Origin: an uncultured Clostridia bacterium
Lineage (GTDB): Bacteria; Bacillota; Clostridia; TANB77; CAG-508
Assembly: GCA_947632605.1 (NCBI GenBank)
Contig: CANRPX010000011.1
Location: forward strand, 1-46,855
DNA: 46,855 nucleotides
Direction: 5' to 3'
Position 1 is the stretch's first letter; each line of letters begins with the position of its first letter. The notes under the pieces were generated by a model. The model had not been told where the DNA came from. It did no database searches and worked only from the letters and a program-made list of their open reading frames with translations. Positions 1 to 8,129 of the stretch are shown piece after piece. The position numbers and the translations under genes were made by a program.

Positions 1-52
1 AGTAATTGTATTATTATTACATAAAAAAGAAATAATAAAAGAAAAATTAGTA

Positions 53-80
53 TTGAAAAAATTTTATTTTATATTATAAT
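53..80 (+). promoter_or_regulatory. Candidate sigma-A promoter of adhE
   Basis: A TTGAAA -35 at 53-58 and a perfect TATAAT -10 at 75-80 are separated by 16 bases. The leader to the adhE start is about 55 bases. No Rex-type operator was recognised nearby. Confidence 0.5.
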
Positions 81-143
81 ATATAAGGATTTTATTATAT
101 TTTTTTATATAAAGTACATTATAGGAATAGGAGTGTTTAAAGT

Positions 144-2754
144 ATGAATAAAGAATATAAAATTGTAGACAGTGTAGAAAGTTTAGAAGAGACTATTAAA
201 AATGTTAAAGAAGCACAAAAAGAGTTTTCTAAATTTACTCAAGAAAAAGTAGATAAAATATTCTTAGCCGCTGCTATTGCTGCAAATAGTGCAAGAATTC
301 CACTTGCTAAAATGGCAGTAGAAGAAACAGGAATGGGAGTTGTTGAAGACAAAGTAATTAAAAATCATTATGCTTCAGAATATATCTACAACAAATATAG
401 AAATGAAAAAACTTGTGGAGTGTTAGAAGAAGATCCAGCTTATGGAATAAAGAAAGTTGCAGAACCTATTGGATTAATCGGAGCTGTTATTCCAACTACT
501 AATCCAACATCTACTGCTATTTTTAAAACATTAATTTCTTTAAAAACAAGAAATGGAATTATTATTAGTCCACATCCAAGAGCAAAGAATTCAACAATCT
601 CTGCAGCAAAAATAGTTTTAGAAGCAGCTGTAAAGGCAGGAGCACCAAAAGGAATAATTGCATGGATAGATGTTCCATCTTTAGAGCTTACAAATACATT
701 AATGCAAAATTCAGATATTATTTTAGCTACTGGTGGACCTGGAATGGTTAAATCAGCATATTCTAGTGGAAAACCAGCATTAGGAGTAGGAGCCGGAAAT
801 ACACCAGCTGTAATTGATGAATCAGCAAATATTTTGTTAGCAGTAAATTCTATAATACATTCTAAAACTTTTGATAATGGTATGATATGTGCATCAGAAC
901 AATCTGTTATAGCACTAGATAAAGTATATGATAAAGTAAAAGAAGAATTTATAAAAAGAGGATGCTACTTCTTAAATAATGAAGAAATAGAAAAAGTTAG
1001 AAAAACAATTATTATAAATGGTGCATTAAATGCAAAAATAGTTGGACAAAAAGCATATAAAATTGCTGAACTTTCAGGAATTAAGGTACCAGAAAATACA
1101 AAGATTTTAATAGGTGAAGTTGAAAGTGTTGATTTATCAGAAGAATTTGCACATGAAAAACTTTCTCCAGTTCTTGCAATGTACAGAGCAAAAAATTTTG
1201 ATGATGCTATTGAAAAAGCTGTACATTTAATAGAAGATGGAGGCCTTGGACATACAACATCACTATATATAAATACAATTACTGAAAAAGAAAAAATTGA
1301 AAAATTTTATACAAATATGAAAACTTATAGAGTATTAATAAATACACCTTCATCACAAGGAGGTATTGGTGATTTATACAACTTTAAGTTAACACCATCT
1401 TTAACACTACGGATGTGGTTCTTGGGGTGGAAATTCAGTATCAGAAAATGTAGGAATTAAACATTTATTAAATATAAAAACAGTTGCTGAAAGGAGAGAA
1501 AATATGCTTTGGTTTAGAACACCTGAAAAGGTATATATTAAAAAAGGTTGCTTACCAGTTGCCTTAGAAGAATTAAAATATGTAATGGATAAAAAGAAAG
1601 TATTTATAGTTACAGATACATTTCTTTTTGAAAATGGTTATACAAAATGTATAACAGACAAATTAAATGAATTAGGAATTGAGCATACAACTTTCTCAAA
1701 TGTAGCACCAGATCCAACATTAGAATGTGCAATTGAAGGAACAAAAGCAATGAATGAATTTAAACCTGATTGTATTATTGCAATTGGTGGTGGTTCAGCA
1801 ATGGATGCAGCAAAAATTATGTGGGTAATGTATGAACATCCAGAAGTAGATTTTATGGATATGGCAATGAGATTTATGGATATAAGAAAAAGAATTTATA
1901 CTTTTCCTAAAATGGGAGAAAAAGCATATTTTATTGCAGTACCAACATCAGCAGGTACTGGTTCAGAAGTAACACCATTTGCTGTTATAACAGATGAGAA
2001 AACAGGAACAAAATATCCTTTAGCAGATTATGAATTAATGCCAAAGATGGCAATTGTAGATAGTGATTTAATGATGAACGCACCAAAAGGATTAACATCA
2101 GCTTCTGGTATTGATGCTGTAACACACGCATTAGAGGCTTATGCATCAATGATGGCAACAGAATATACAGATGGATTAGCAATTCAAGCTTTGAAAAACA
2201 TATTTGAGTATTTACCAAGAGCTTATGATAACGGTGCAAATGATCCAGAAGCTAGAGAAAAAATGGCAAATGCTGCAACAATGGCTGGTATGGCTTTTGC
2301 AAATGCATTTTTAGGTGTATGTCACTCAATGGCACATAAATTAGGAGCATTTCATCACTTACCACATGGAATTGCAAATGCATTAATGATAGATTATGTA
2401 TTAAGATTTAATGCAGCAGAAGTTCCAGAAAAAATGGGAACATTTCCACAATATGATCATCCACATACTTTAAGAAGATATGCAGAAATTGCAGAAGCTT
2501 TGAATTTAGGTGGAAATAATGATGAAGAAAAATTAGATAATTTAATAAAAGCAATAGATGAATTAAAAGAGAAAATTGGTATAAAGAAAACAATAAAAGA
2601 GTACGGTGTAGATGAAAAAGCTTTCTTAGACAATTTAGATGCTATGACAGAACAAGCTTTTGATGATCAATGTACAGGAGCAAATCCAAGATTACCATTA
2701 ATGAGCGAAATAAAAGAAATGTATTTGAAAGCATATTATGGAGGTGAAGAATAA
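144..2754 (+). CDS. adhE: Bifunctional acetaldehyde-CoA/alcohol dehydrogenase AdhE, requires a +1 frameshift at 1410
   Basis: AdhE reduces acetyl-CoA to acetaldehyde and then ethanol, re-oxidising NADH during fermentation in the cytoplasm. The N-terminal half is a CoA-acylating aldehyde dehydrogenase with the catalytic cysteine in NGMICASEQ (Cys249). The C-terminal half is an iron-dependent alcohol dehydrogenase with the NAD motif AIGGGSAMDAAK and metal-site histidines in HALEAY and FHHLPHG. Reading frame 0 runs from 144 to a TAA at 1460 (438 aa). The rest of the conserved linker (CGSWGGNSVSENVG, then VAERRENMLWF) lies in the +1 frame. Skipping one base (C1410) gives 869 aa, the usual AdhE length. 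Both halves are otherwise intact, which argues against old pseudogene decay. AGGAG lies 10 bases before the ATG. The stop overlaps the next start by one base. See the frameshift site at 1407 and the possible internal start at 1504. Confidence 0.93.
1407..1413 (+). other. +1 frameshift site CTA-CGG-A in adhE
   Basis: The site is codon 422 (CTA, Leu) followed by an in-frame CGG. Skipping C1410 and reading GGA restores the family sequence Thr-Leu-Gly-Cys-Gly-Ser. Without a shift, translation continues 16 codons from CGG and stops at TAA 1458-1460, releasing an aldehyde dehydrogenase-only protein. The same seven-base pattern recurs at 22438 and 23223. Confidence 0.85.
1491..1506 (+). promoter_or_regulatory. 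Possible internal ribosome binding site for the ADH half of adhE
   Basis: AAGGAG at 1491-1496 sits seven bases before ATG 1504, which is in the +1 frame and opens the 416-residue iron alcohol dehydrogenase domain. The bases also encode the conserved Glu-Arg-Arg-Glu-Asn-Met stretch, so the resemblance to a binding site could be a by-product of the protein sequence. If used, it would make the ADH domain without frameshifting. Confidence 0.4.
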
Positions 2755-3515
2755 TGTATTTAAATTTAGATAATAAAATAGTTGAAAGAAAAACAAAAGA
2801 AGTTTATAGAGATGGAGATAAAACTATAAAACTATTTGTTGAAAACTATTCAAAAGCAGCTATTCTAAATGAAGCATTAAATCAAGCAAGAGTTGAAGAA
2901 GGAACAGATTTATGTGTTCCAAAACTTGTTGAAGTTAGTAAAATAGATAATAGATGGGCATTAGTTTCAGAATATGTAGAAGGTACACCTCTTGATAAAT
3001 TAATGATGGAACATCCTGAAAAAGAGGATGAATATTTGAATTGGTTTGTTGATATACAATTATATATATTATCAAAACATGTTCCTTTATTAAATAGAAT
3101 TAAAGATAAATATAAAAGACTTATAAATGATGCAGATAATATTAATAATGATACAAGATATGAATTATTACAAAGATTAGATGGTATGAAAGATCATACA
3201 AAGCTATGTCATGGTGATTATAATCCAAGTAATGTAATAATAAAACCAGATGGAGAAGCTTGCATAATAGATTGGGCACATGTTACTCAAGGAAATGCAT
3301 CAGCAGATGCTGCTAGAACATATTTATTATTCTCAATAGATGGAAAAGAAGCTTTAGCAGATAAATATTTAAATTTATTCTCAGAAAAAAGTGTAATTGA
3401 AAAATCAAATATTCAAAAATGGATTCCAATTGTTGCTGCAGCTAGAAAAGCAAAAAATATACCAGAAGAACAAGAATTCTTAAGTAAGTGGACAGATATT
3501 ATAGAATTTCAATAA
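2754..3515 (+). CDS. Aminoglycoside/choline-type small-molecule phosphotransferase (APH fold)
   Basis: This 253-residue protein has the APH/choline kinase fold. The catalytic-loop motif HGDYNPSNV begins at His153, with Asp155 as the likely base, and the metal-binding motif is IIDW (Asp173). ATP-dependent phosphorylation of a small hydroxylated compound is expected, but the substrate cannot be read from sequence. The start ATG shares one base with the adhE stop and the adhE end supplies a GAGGTGAAG-type binding site, so the two genes are translationally coupled. A strong terminator follows. It should not be called an antibiotic-resistance gene on this evidence, because housekeeping members (choline, thiamine or sugar kinases) are common. 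Confidence 0.8.
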   Translation: MYLNLDNKIVERKTKEVYRDGDKTIKLFVENYSKAAILNEALNQARVEEGTDLCVPKLVEVSKIDNRWALVSEYVEGTPLDKLMMEHPEKEDEYLNWFVDIQLYILSKHVPLLNRIKDKYKRLINDADNINNDTRYELLQRLDGMKDHTKLCHGDYNPSNVIIKPDGEACIIDWAHVTQGNASADAARTYLLFSIDGKEALADKYLNLFSEKSVIEKSNIQKWIPIVAAARKAKNIPEEQEFLSKWTDIIEFQ

Positions 3516-3521
3516 AATAAG

Positions 3522-3555
3522 AAAGCTAGTAATTTTAAGATTACTAGCTTTTTTT
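3522..3555 (+). terminator. Intrinsic terminator after the adhE operon
   Basis: A 12-bp stem (AAAGCTAGTAAT and its complement) with a short loop is followed by a run of T. Confidence 0.9.
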
Positions 3556-3719
3556 GTTTATAGAACTTTTAAGAAAAGATTTATGAAGTTTTTGTAAATT
3601 ATTTATTTTTTATAATGAAAAAATATGTCGAATGTTATATAATTGTAATGTAAAAATTGAAACTTTTTATAATCTTAAATTGTCTTATAAATATATATAG
3701 TATTTTGGAGGAAATGAAA

Positions 3720-5486
3720 TTGGCAAAACACGAGATAATATATAGTAGTAAACAAGACAAAAAGATAAATATAATGAAAATCATTTTAATAATAGTTTTT
3801 ATTTTTCTTGCAATAGCAATCTGGAAGTTTAATTTAATATATAAAGTATATATACTTATAAGACCAATAAAAATCCAATCAATTCAAATTTCTTTGGATA
3901 CTAATGAACTAGAGCCTGGAGAAACATATAATATAAAACAGGAAATAGTACCAAATAATTTTACAAAAAGTAATTTAGTTTGGCATAGTACAGATGAAAA
4001 TATTTTTGAAATTTCAGATGGAAAAGTTATAGCAAAGCAAGTTGGAAAAGCTAGTATTTATCTAACAGATGATTCAGGAGAAACAGAAATTTCTAGCAAT
4101 AAAATAGATTTAGAATGTCTTGTAAAAATTAAAGATATAGAAGTAACAAATCAAGTTGACAATTTGAAATTAGGAGATATATATAAATTAGATGTAAAAG
4201 TACTTCCAGAAGATGCAACACATAAAGATTTAATATATGAATCTTCAAATATAGAAATTGCAAGTATTGATGATAATGGCAATATAATAGCAAATGCAAT
4301 AGGAACAGTTACAATTTCTATAAAAGATTACAAAGAAAATACTTTAAAAAGTTTTGATATAGAGATAAGAAAAATACCTGTTGAGAGTATTACTTTAGAT
4401 GATACTGAAATTACTATTGGAAAAGGACAAGAGTATATTATAAATTCTAAAGTTACACCAATAGAAGCTACATATACTGATGTTGAATGGAAAAGTTCTA
4501 ATGAAAATATAGTAACAATTAATAATAGAAAAATAAAAGCTGTATCTGAAGGAACTGCGAAAATAATTGCTACAACAGATGAAGGAGAAAAAGAGGCAAG
4601 CCTAACAGTTAATGTTTCTAAAGATGCTCCTTCAAATACAAAATTATATGCAAATGGAAGATATAATATTAGAAGTGGTGCAAGTACAGATTATTCAATT
4701 TTAGCTACTACATCACAATATGAACAAATTGAATTTTTAAAAGATACAAATGAAGGCTGGAAAAAAGTTAGAAATGAAAAAGGTATTGTTGGTTATACTT
4801 TAGTAAAATCAAACTATTATCTTAAAGAAAAACCAGTAGAGCCTACTAACGTGACAGGTGATGAACCAGATAATATAGTAACAAGTTATCATATAGATAA
4901 AGTTCCATATTTAAATCAAATATCTTTAGGATATCCTACTGGTTGTGAAGCAGTTTCAGCTACTATGGTTTTAAAATATAAAGGATTTGATGTTTCTGCT
5001 AAAAATATCATTGATAATTTAAAGATGGGAGCTAAAAAATATAAAGGAGAAGATGGAAACTGGTATGGTGGAAATCCTTTTGAAGAATTTGTTGGAAATC
5101 CAAGCTTAGGATTAAGTAAAGGCTCTTATGGAGTTTTTGCCAAACCAATTGCAAATGCTATGTCTGTTTATGCTGGAGGAAGAGTAAAAGAAATATCAGG
5201 ATGTTCTGAAAAATCATTGTTAAATTATGTAAGTAAAGGAAATCCAGTTGTAGTATGGTGTGTAAAAAATGCTGGAAACTTAATGGAAGGTGTAACATGG
5301 ACTTATGAAAATAGAACAGGAACTTTTCAAGAATTAATTGGAGAACATTGTGCAGTTTTGATAGGTTATGATGAAGATTATGTTTATTTAAATGATCCAT
5401 CAGCTGGAAGTAATGTAAAACAAAGTAGAAGTAAATTTATAAGTAATTGGAAAAAATTATATAGTCAGGCTATTGTAGTAGAGTAG
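3720..5486 (+). CDS. Membrane-anchored surface protein: three Big2 Ig-like repeats, SH3b domain, C39-like peptidase domain
   Basis: After a short basic N-terminus and one membrane segment come three bacterial Ig-like (Big2) repeats. They are recognisable from the repeated pattern of a Val-x-Pro-x-x-(Ala/Phe)-Thr stretch, then a Trp or Tyr before a Ser/Asp-Glu-Asn motif, then an (I/A)-G-x-A-x-I end. Next is an SH3b domain (RYNIRSGASTDYSIL, then GWKKV) and a C-terminal papain-like peptidase C39-like domain. Its Cys is in GYPTGCEAVSATM (about residue 409) and its His in GEHCAVLIGY (about residue 543). The likely role is cleavage or modification of wall or extracellular peptides outside the cell. 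The start is chosen at TTG 3720, eight bases after GGAGG. ATG 3714 is too close to that site, and the upstream TTG 3657 has no ribosome binding site. Confidence 0.8.
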   Translation: MAKHEIIYSSKQDKKINIMKIILIIVFIFLAIAIWKFNLIYKVYILIRPIKIQSIQISLDTNELEPGETYNIKQEIVPNNFTKSNLVWHSTDENIFEISDGKVIAKQVGKASIYLTDDSGETEISSNKIDLECLVKIKDIEVTNQVDNLKLGDIYKLDVKVLPEDATHKDLIYESSNIEIASIDDNGNIIANAIGTVTISIKDYKENTLKSFDIEIRKIPVESITLDDTEITIGKGQEYIINSKVTPIEATYTDVEWKSSNENIVTINNRKIKAVSEGTAKIIATTDEGEKEASLTVNVSKDAPSNTKLYANGRYNIRSGASTDYSILATTSQYEQIEFLKDTNEGWKKVRNEKGIVGYTLVKSNYYLKEKPVEPTNVTGDEPDNIVTSYHIDKVPYLNQISLGYPTGCEAVSATMVLKYKGFDVSAKNIIDNLKMGAKKYKGEDGNWYGGNPFEEFVGNPSLGLSKGSYGVFAKPIANAMSVYAGGRVKEISGCSEKSLLNYVSKGNPVVVWCVKNAGNLMEGVTWTYENRTGTFQELIGEHCAVLIGYDEDYVYLNDPSAGSNVKQSRSKFISNWKKLYSQAIVVE

Positions 5487-5557
5487 AAATAATAGTTTAA
5501 AATTTAGTTAGAAAATTTATAATAAATATAATAAAAAAGTAAGAAAGGAAAATAAAT

Positions 5558-7582
5558 ATGAAAAAGAAGATTATAATTTTTGTTCTAATTTTAGTAGTTG
5601 TACTTTTAGTAGCTTTTGGTATTGTATTTTCTATTAATAAAGAAAAAGAAAATCAAATGCAAACTATAAAAACATTTTATTCATATATAAATGAGCAAAA
5701 ATATGAAGAAATGTATGAGATGCTTTCAAAAGAATCTAAAGAAAAATTTTCAAAAGAAGATTTTATAACAAGAAATAAAAATATATATGAAGGCATTAAT
5801 GCAACAGGACTTGAGATTACTGATTTAGAAATAACAGAAAAAAAGGAGAAAAAAATAAATTTATCATATAAAGAAAAGTTTTATACAAATGCTGGTGAGA
5901 TAAATTTAGAAAATAATGCTCAAATAACAAAAGAAAATAAAGAATATAAAATAGATTGGTCTTCAAAAATGATTTTTCCAGACTTAGAAGAAAATTATAA
6001 AGTAAGAATATCTACTTTAAGAGCAAAAAGAGGATCTATTTTAGATAGAAATGGTAAAGAATTAGCTTATGATGGCTCTGTTTCACAAGTTGGAATTGTG
6101 CCAGGAAAATTAGGCGCAAATAGAGATCAAAATATATCTAAAATTTCAGAATTATTAGGTGTATCAGTAGAAAAAATAAATAATTTACTTGGTGCATCTT
6201 ATGTTAAAGATGATACTTTTGTTCCAATTTTAAAGATATCTAAAAATTCTCCTATAAAAGAACAGTTATTACAAATTCCCGGTATTTTAATAAATAATGT
6301 AGATGGAAGAGTTTATAATTTAGGAGAAGAAGCAGCACATCTAGTAGGATATATTCAACCAATTAATGAAAAGGAATTAGAAAGTCATAAAGGACAAAAT
6401 TACACATCTTCTAGTTTAATTGGTAAATCTGGACTAGAATATGCTTATGAACAAAAAATAAGAGGAATAGATGGAGCAGAAATATATATTGAAGATGAAA
6501 ATGAAAATAGAGTAAAAACGATTGTAACACAAGATAAAAAAGATGGTGAAAGTATTCAAACTACTATTGACTTTGATCTTCAAAAAAGTTTTTATGACCA
6601 AATGAAAGATGATAAAGGATTTTTTGTTGTAATGAATCCTGAAACAGGAGAAATTTTAGCATTGGTTAGTACTCCTACATTTGATTCTAACGATTTTATC
6701 TTAGGAATGACTACTGAAAAATGGAATTCTTTAAATGCAGATGAAAATAAACCTTTATATAATCGTTTTAAACAAAGTTATTGTCCTGGTTCTACTTTTA
6801 AGCCAATAACTGCTTTAATTGGTTTATCAGAAGGCGTGATAGATTCTAATACTGAATTTACTTATTCAGGAACAAGTTGGCAAAAAGATAAAAGCTGGGG
6901 AGATTATTTTATTACAACTTTAACACAATATAATGAACCTAAAAATGTTGAAAATGCATTAATTCGTTCAGATAATATATTTTTTGCACAACTTGCTTTA
7001 AAAATAGGAGAAGATAAATTTTCTGAAAAATTAAATGAACTAAAATTTGGAGAAGAAATTGATTTTCCAATTACTTTAAAAGCTTCTCAATATTTAAATA
7101 AAGATAGTAAATTTACAGAAGCAAAGCTTGCAAATTCTGGATATGGACAAGGAGATGTATTAGTAAATCCTATCCATGTAGCATCAATATATTCTATGCT
7201 TGTAAACAATGGAAGTATGATAAAACCATATTTAGAATTTAAATATGATAATAAACCAGAGTATATAAAAGAAAATGTATTTTCAAGTGAGGCAATAGAA
7301 AAAGTTAAAACTGCATTAATGAAAGTTGTAGAAACACCACAAGGAACTGCACATGATGCTAAAATAGAAGGTATGACAATGATTGGAAAAACTGGAACAG
7401 CAGAACTTAAAAAATCAAAAGATGATACTGAAAGTGGAACTTTAGGATGGTTTAATTGTATAACATTAAATCGTGAAGGAGGAAATTTACTTATTGTTGG
7501 TATGGTAGAAAATGTACAAAATAATACTAGTGGTGGAAGTCATTATGTAATTTCAAAAATTAAAAATGTATTAAATAAATAA
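5558..7582 (+). CDS. Class B penicillin-binding protein with MecA-like N-terminal domain
   Basis: This is a D,D-transpeptidase that cross-links peptidoglycan outside the membrane, 674 aa. An N-terminal membrane anchor is followed by an NTF2-like MecA_N domain (about residues 30-140), a PBP dimerisation domain (from about RAKRGSILDRNGKELAYDG) and the transpeptidase domain. The active-site triad is complete: Ser412-x-x-Lys in PGSTFKPIT, Ser471-Asp-Asn, and Lys611-Thr-Gly. This architecture is shared with PBP2a and PBP3-type low-affinity enzymes, so reduced beta-lactam sensitivity is possible but not shown. AGAAAGGAAA lies before the ATG. The gene sits between the Big2/C39 protein and an ECF sigma factor, an envelope-focused neighbourhood. 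Confidence 0.88.
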   Translation: MKKKIIIFVLILVVVLLVAFGIVFSINKEKENQMQTIKTFYSYINEQKYEEMYEMLSKESKEKFSKEDFITRNKNIYEGINATGLEITDLEITEKKEKKINLSYKEKFYTNAGEINLENNAQITKENKEYKIDWSSKMIFPDLEENYKVRISTLRAKRGSILDRNGKELAYDGSVSQVGIVPGKLGANRDQNISKISELLGVSVEKINNLLGASYVKDDTFVPILKISKNSPIKEQLLQIPGILINNVDGRVYNLGEEAAHLVGYIQPINEKELESHKGQNYTSSSLIGKSGLEYAYEQKIRGIDGAEIYIEDENENRVKTIVTQDKKDGESIQTTIDFDLQKSFYDQMKDDKGFFVVMNPETGEILALVSTPTFDSNDFILGMTTEKWNSLNADENKPLYNRFKQSYCPGSTFKPITALIGLSEGVIDSNTEFTYSGTSWQKDKSWGDYFITTLTQYNEPKNVENALIRSDNIFFAQLALKIGEDKFSEKLNELKFGEEIDFPITLKASQYLNKDSKFTEAKLANSGYGQGDVLVNPIHVASIYSMLVNNGSMIKPYLEFKYDNKPEYIKENVFSSEAIEKVKTALMKVVETPQGTAHDAKIEGMTMIGKTGTAELKKSKDDTESGTLGWFNCITLNREGGNLLIVGMVENVQNNTSGGSHYVISKIKNVLNK

Positions 7583-7595
7583 AATTTATATTTTT

Positions 7596-7622
7596 TGAAA
7601 CCAAAACCTATTCTAATTTGTA
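7596..7622 (+). promoter_or_regulatory. Candidate ECF-type promoter upstream of the sigma factor gene
   Basis: TGAAACC at 7596-7602 matches the usual -35 of cell-envelope ECF sigma factors. TGTA at 7619-7622, about 17 bases from the TGAAAC core, could be a relaxed form of the CGTA -10 element. This would make the sigma factor autoregulated, as is common in the family. Confidence 0.4.
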
Positions 7623-7646
7623 TTAATAGTAAATAGGAGGTAACAA

Positions 7647-8129
7647 ATGCAGAAACAGAAAGAAAAGTATATTAAAGAAATAATTGATAAATATGCAGAT
7701 ATGGTTTATAGAGTAGCGCTTACAAGATGTGGAACTATTGAAAATGCAGAAGATATATTTCAAGAAGTATTTTTAAAATTTAGTGAGAAAATGCCAAAAT
7801 TCGAAAACAGTGAACATGAAAAGGCATGGTTTATTAGAGTTACAATAAATTTAACTAAAAATATAAAAAGTAATAATTGGAATAAAAAAGTTGTTTCTTT
7901 AGATGAAAATATTCCTTTTGAAGAAAAGGAAGAATCAGATGTTTTTTCTGTTGTTTGTGAACTTCCTACAAATTACAAAACAGTTATATATCTTTCTTAT
8001 TATGAAGGATATAAGGTAAGAGAAATAGCAAATATTATGAATGCAAATGAAAACACAATAAAAACGTGGTTATCTCGCGCACGAGAGATTTTAAAAGAAA
8101 AATTAGAAGGAGGTTTTGAAGATGAATAA
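7647..8129 (+). CDS. ECF-type RNA polymerase sigma-70 factor
   Basis: A 160-residue two-domain sigma factor. Region 2 runs from about residue 10 to 75 (ADMVYRVALTRCGTIENAEDIFQEVFLKF), including the typical acidic Asp-x-x-Gln-Glu-Val-Phe-Leu signature. Region 4 has the helix-turn-helix EGYKVREIANIMNANENTIK and ends in a basic stretch. It directs RNA polymerase to a small stress regulon, probably envelope related given its neighbours. TAGGAGG precedes the ATG. The downstream gene overlaps its end by eight bases, the usual arrangement of a sigma factor with its regulator. Confidence 0.92.
   Translation: MQKQKEKYIKEIIDKYADMVYRVALTRCGTIENAEDIFQEVFLKFSEKMPKFENSEHEKAWFIRVTINLTKNIKSNNWNKKVVSLDENIPFEEKEESDVFSVVCELPTNYKTVIYLSYYEGYKVREIANIMNANENTIKTWLSRAREILKEKLEGGFEDE

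Noticed and set aside
144..2754. adhE as a plain pseudogene or as two unrelated genes
   Set aside because: Both halves are fully conserved, one base restores the exact family length, and the same seven-base context breaks two other intact genes.
2754..3515. Aminoglycoside-resistance gene
   Set aside because: Only the general APH-fold motifs are visible, and coupling to adhE points to a metabolic role.
3657..3719. Upstream TTG start for the Big2/C39 protein
   Set aside because: It has no ribosome binding site, whereas GGAGG at 3707-3711 serves the TTG at 3720.
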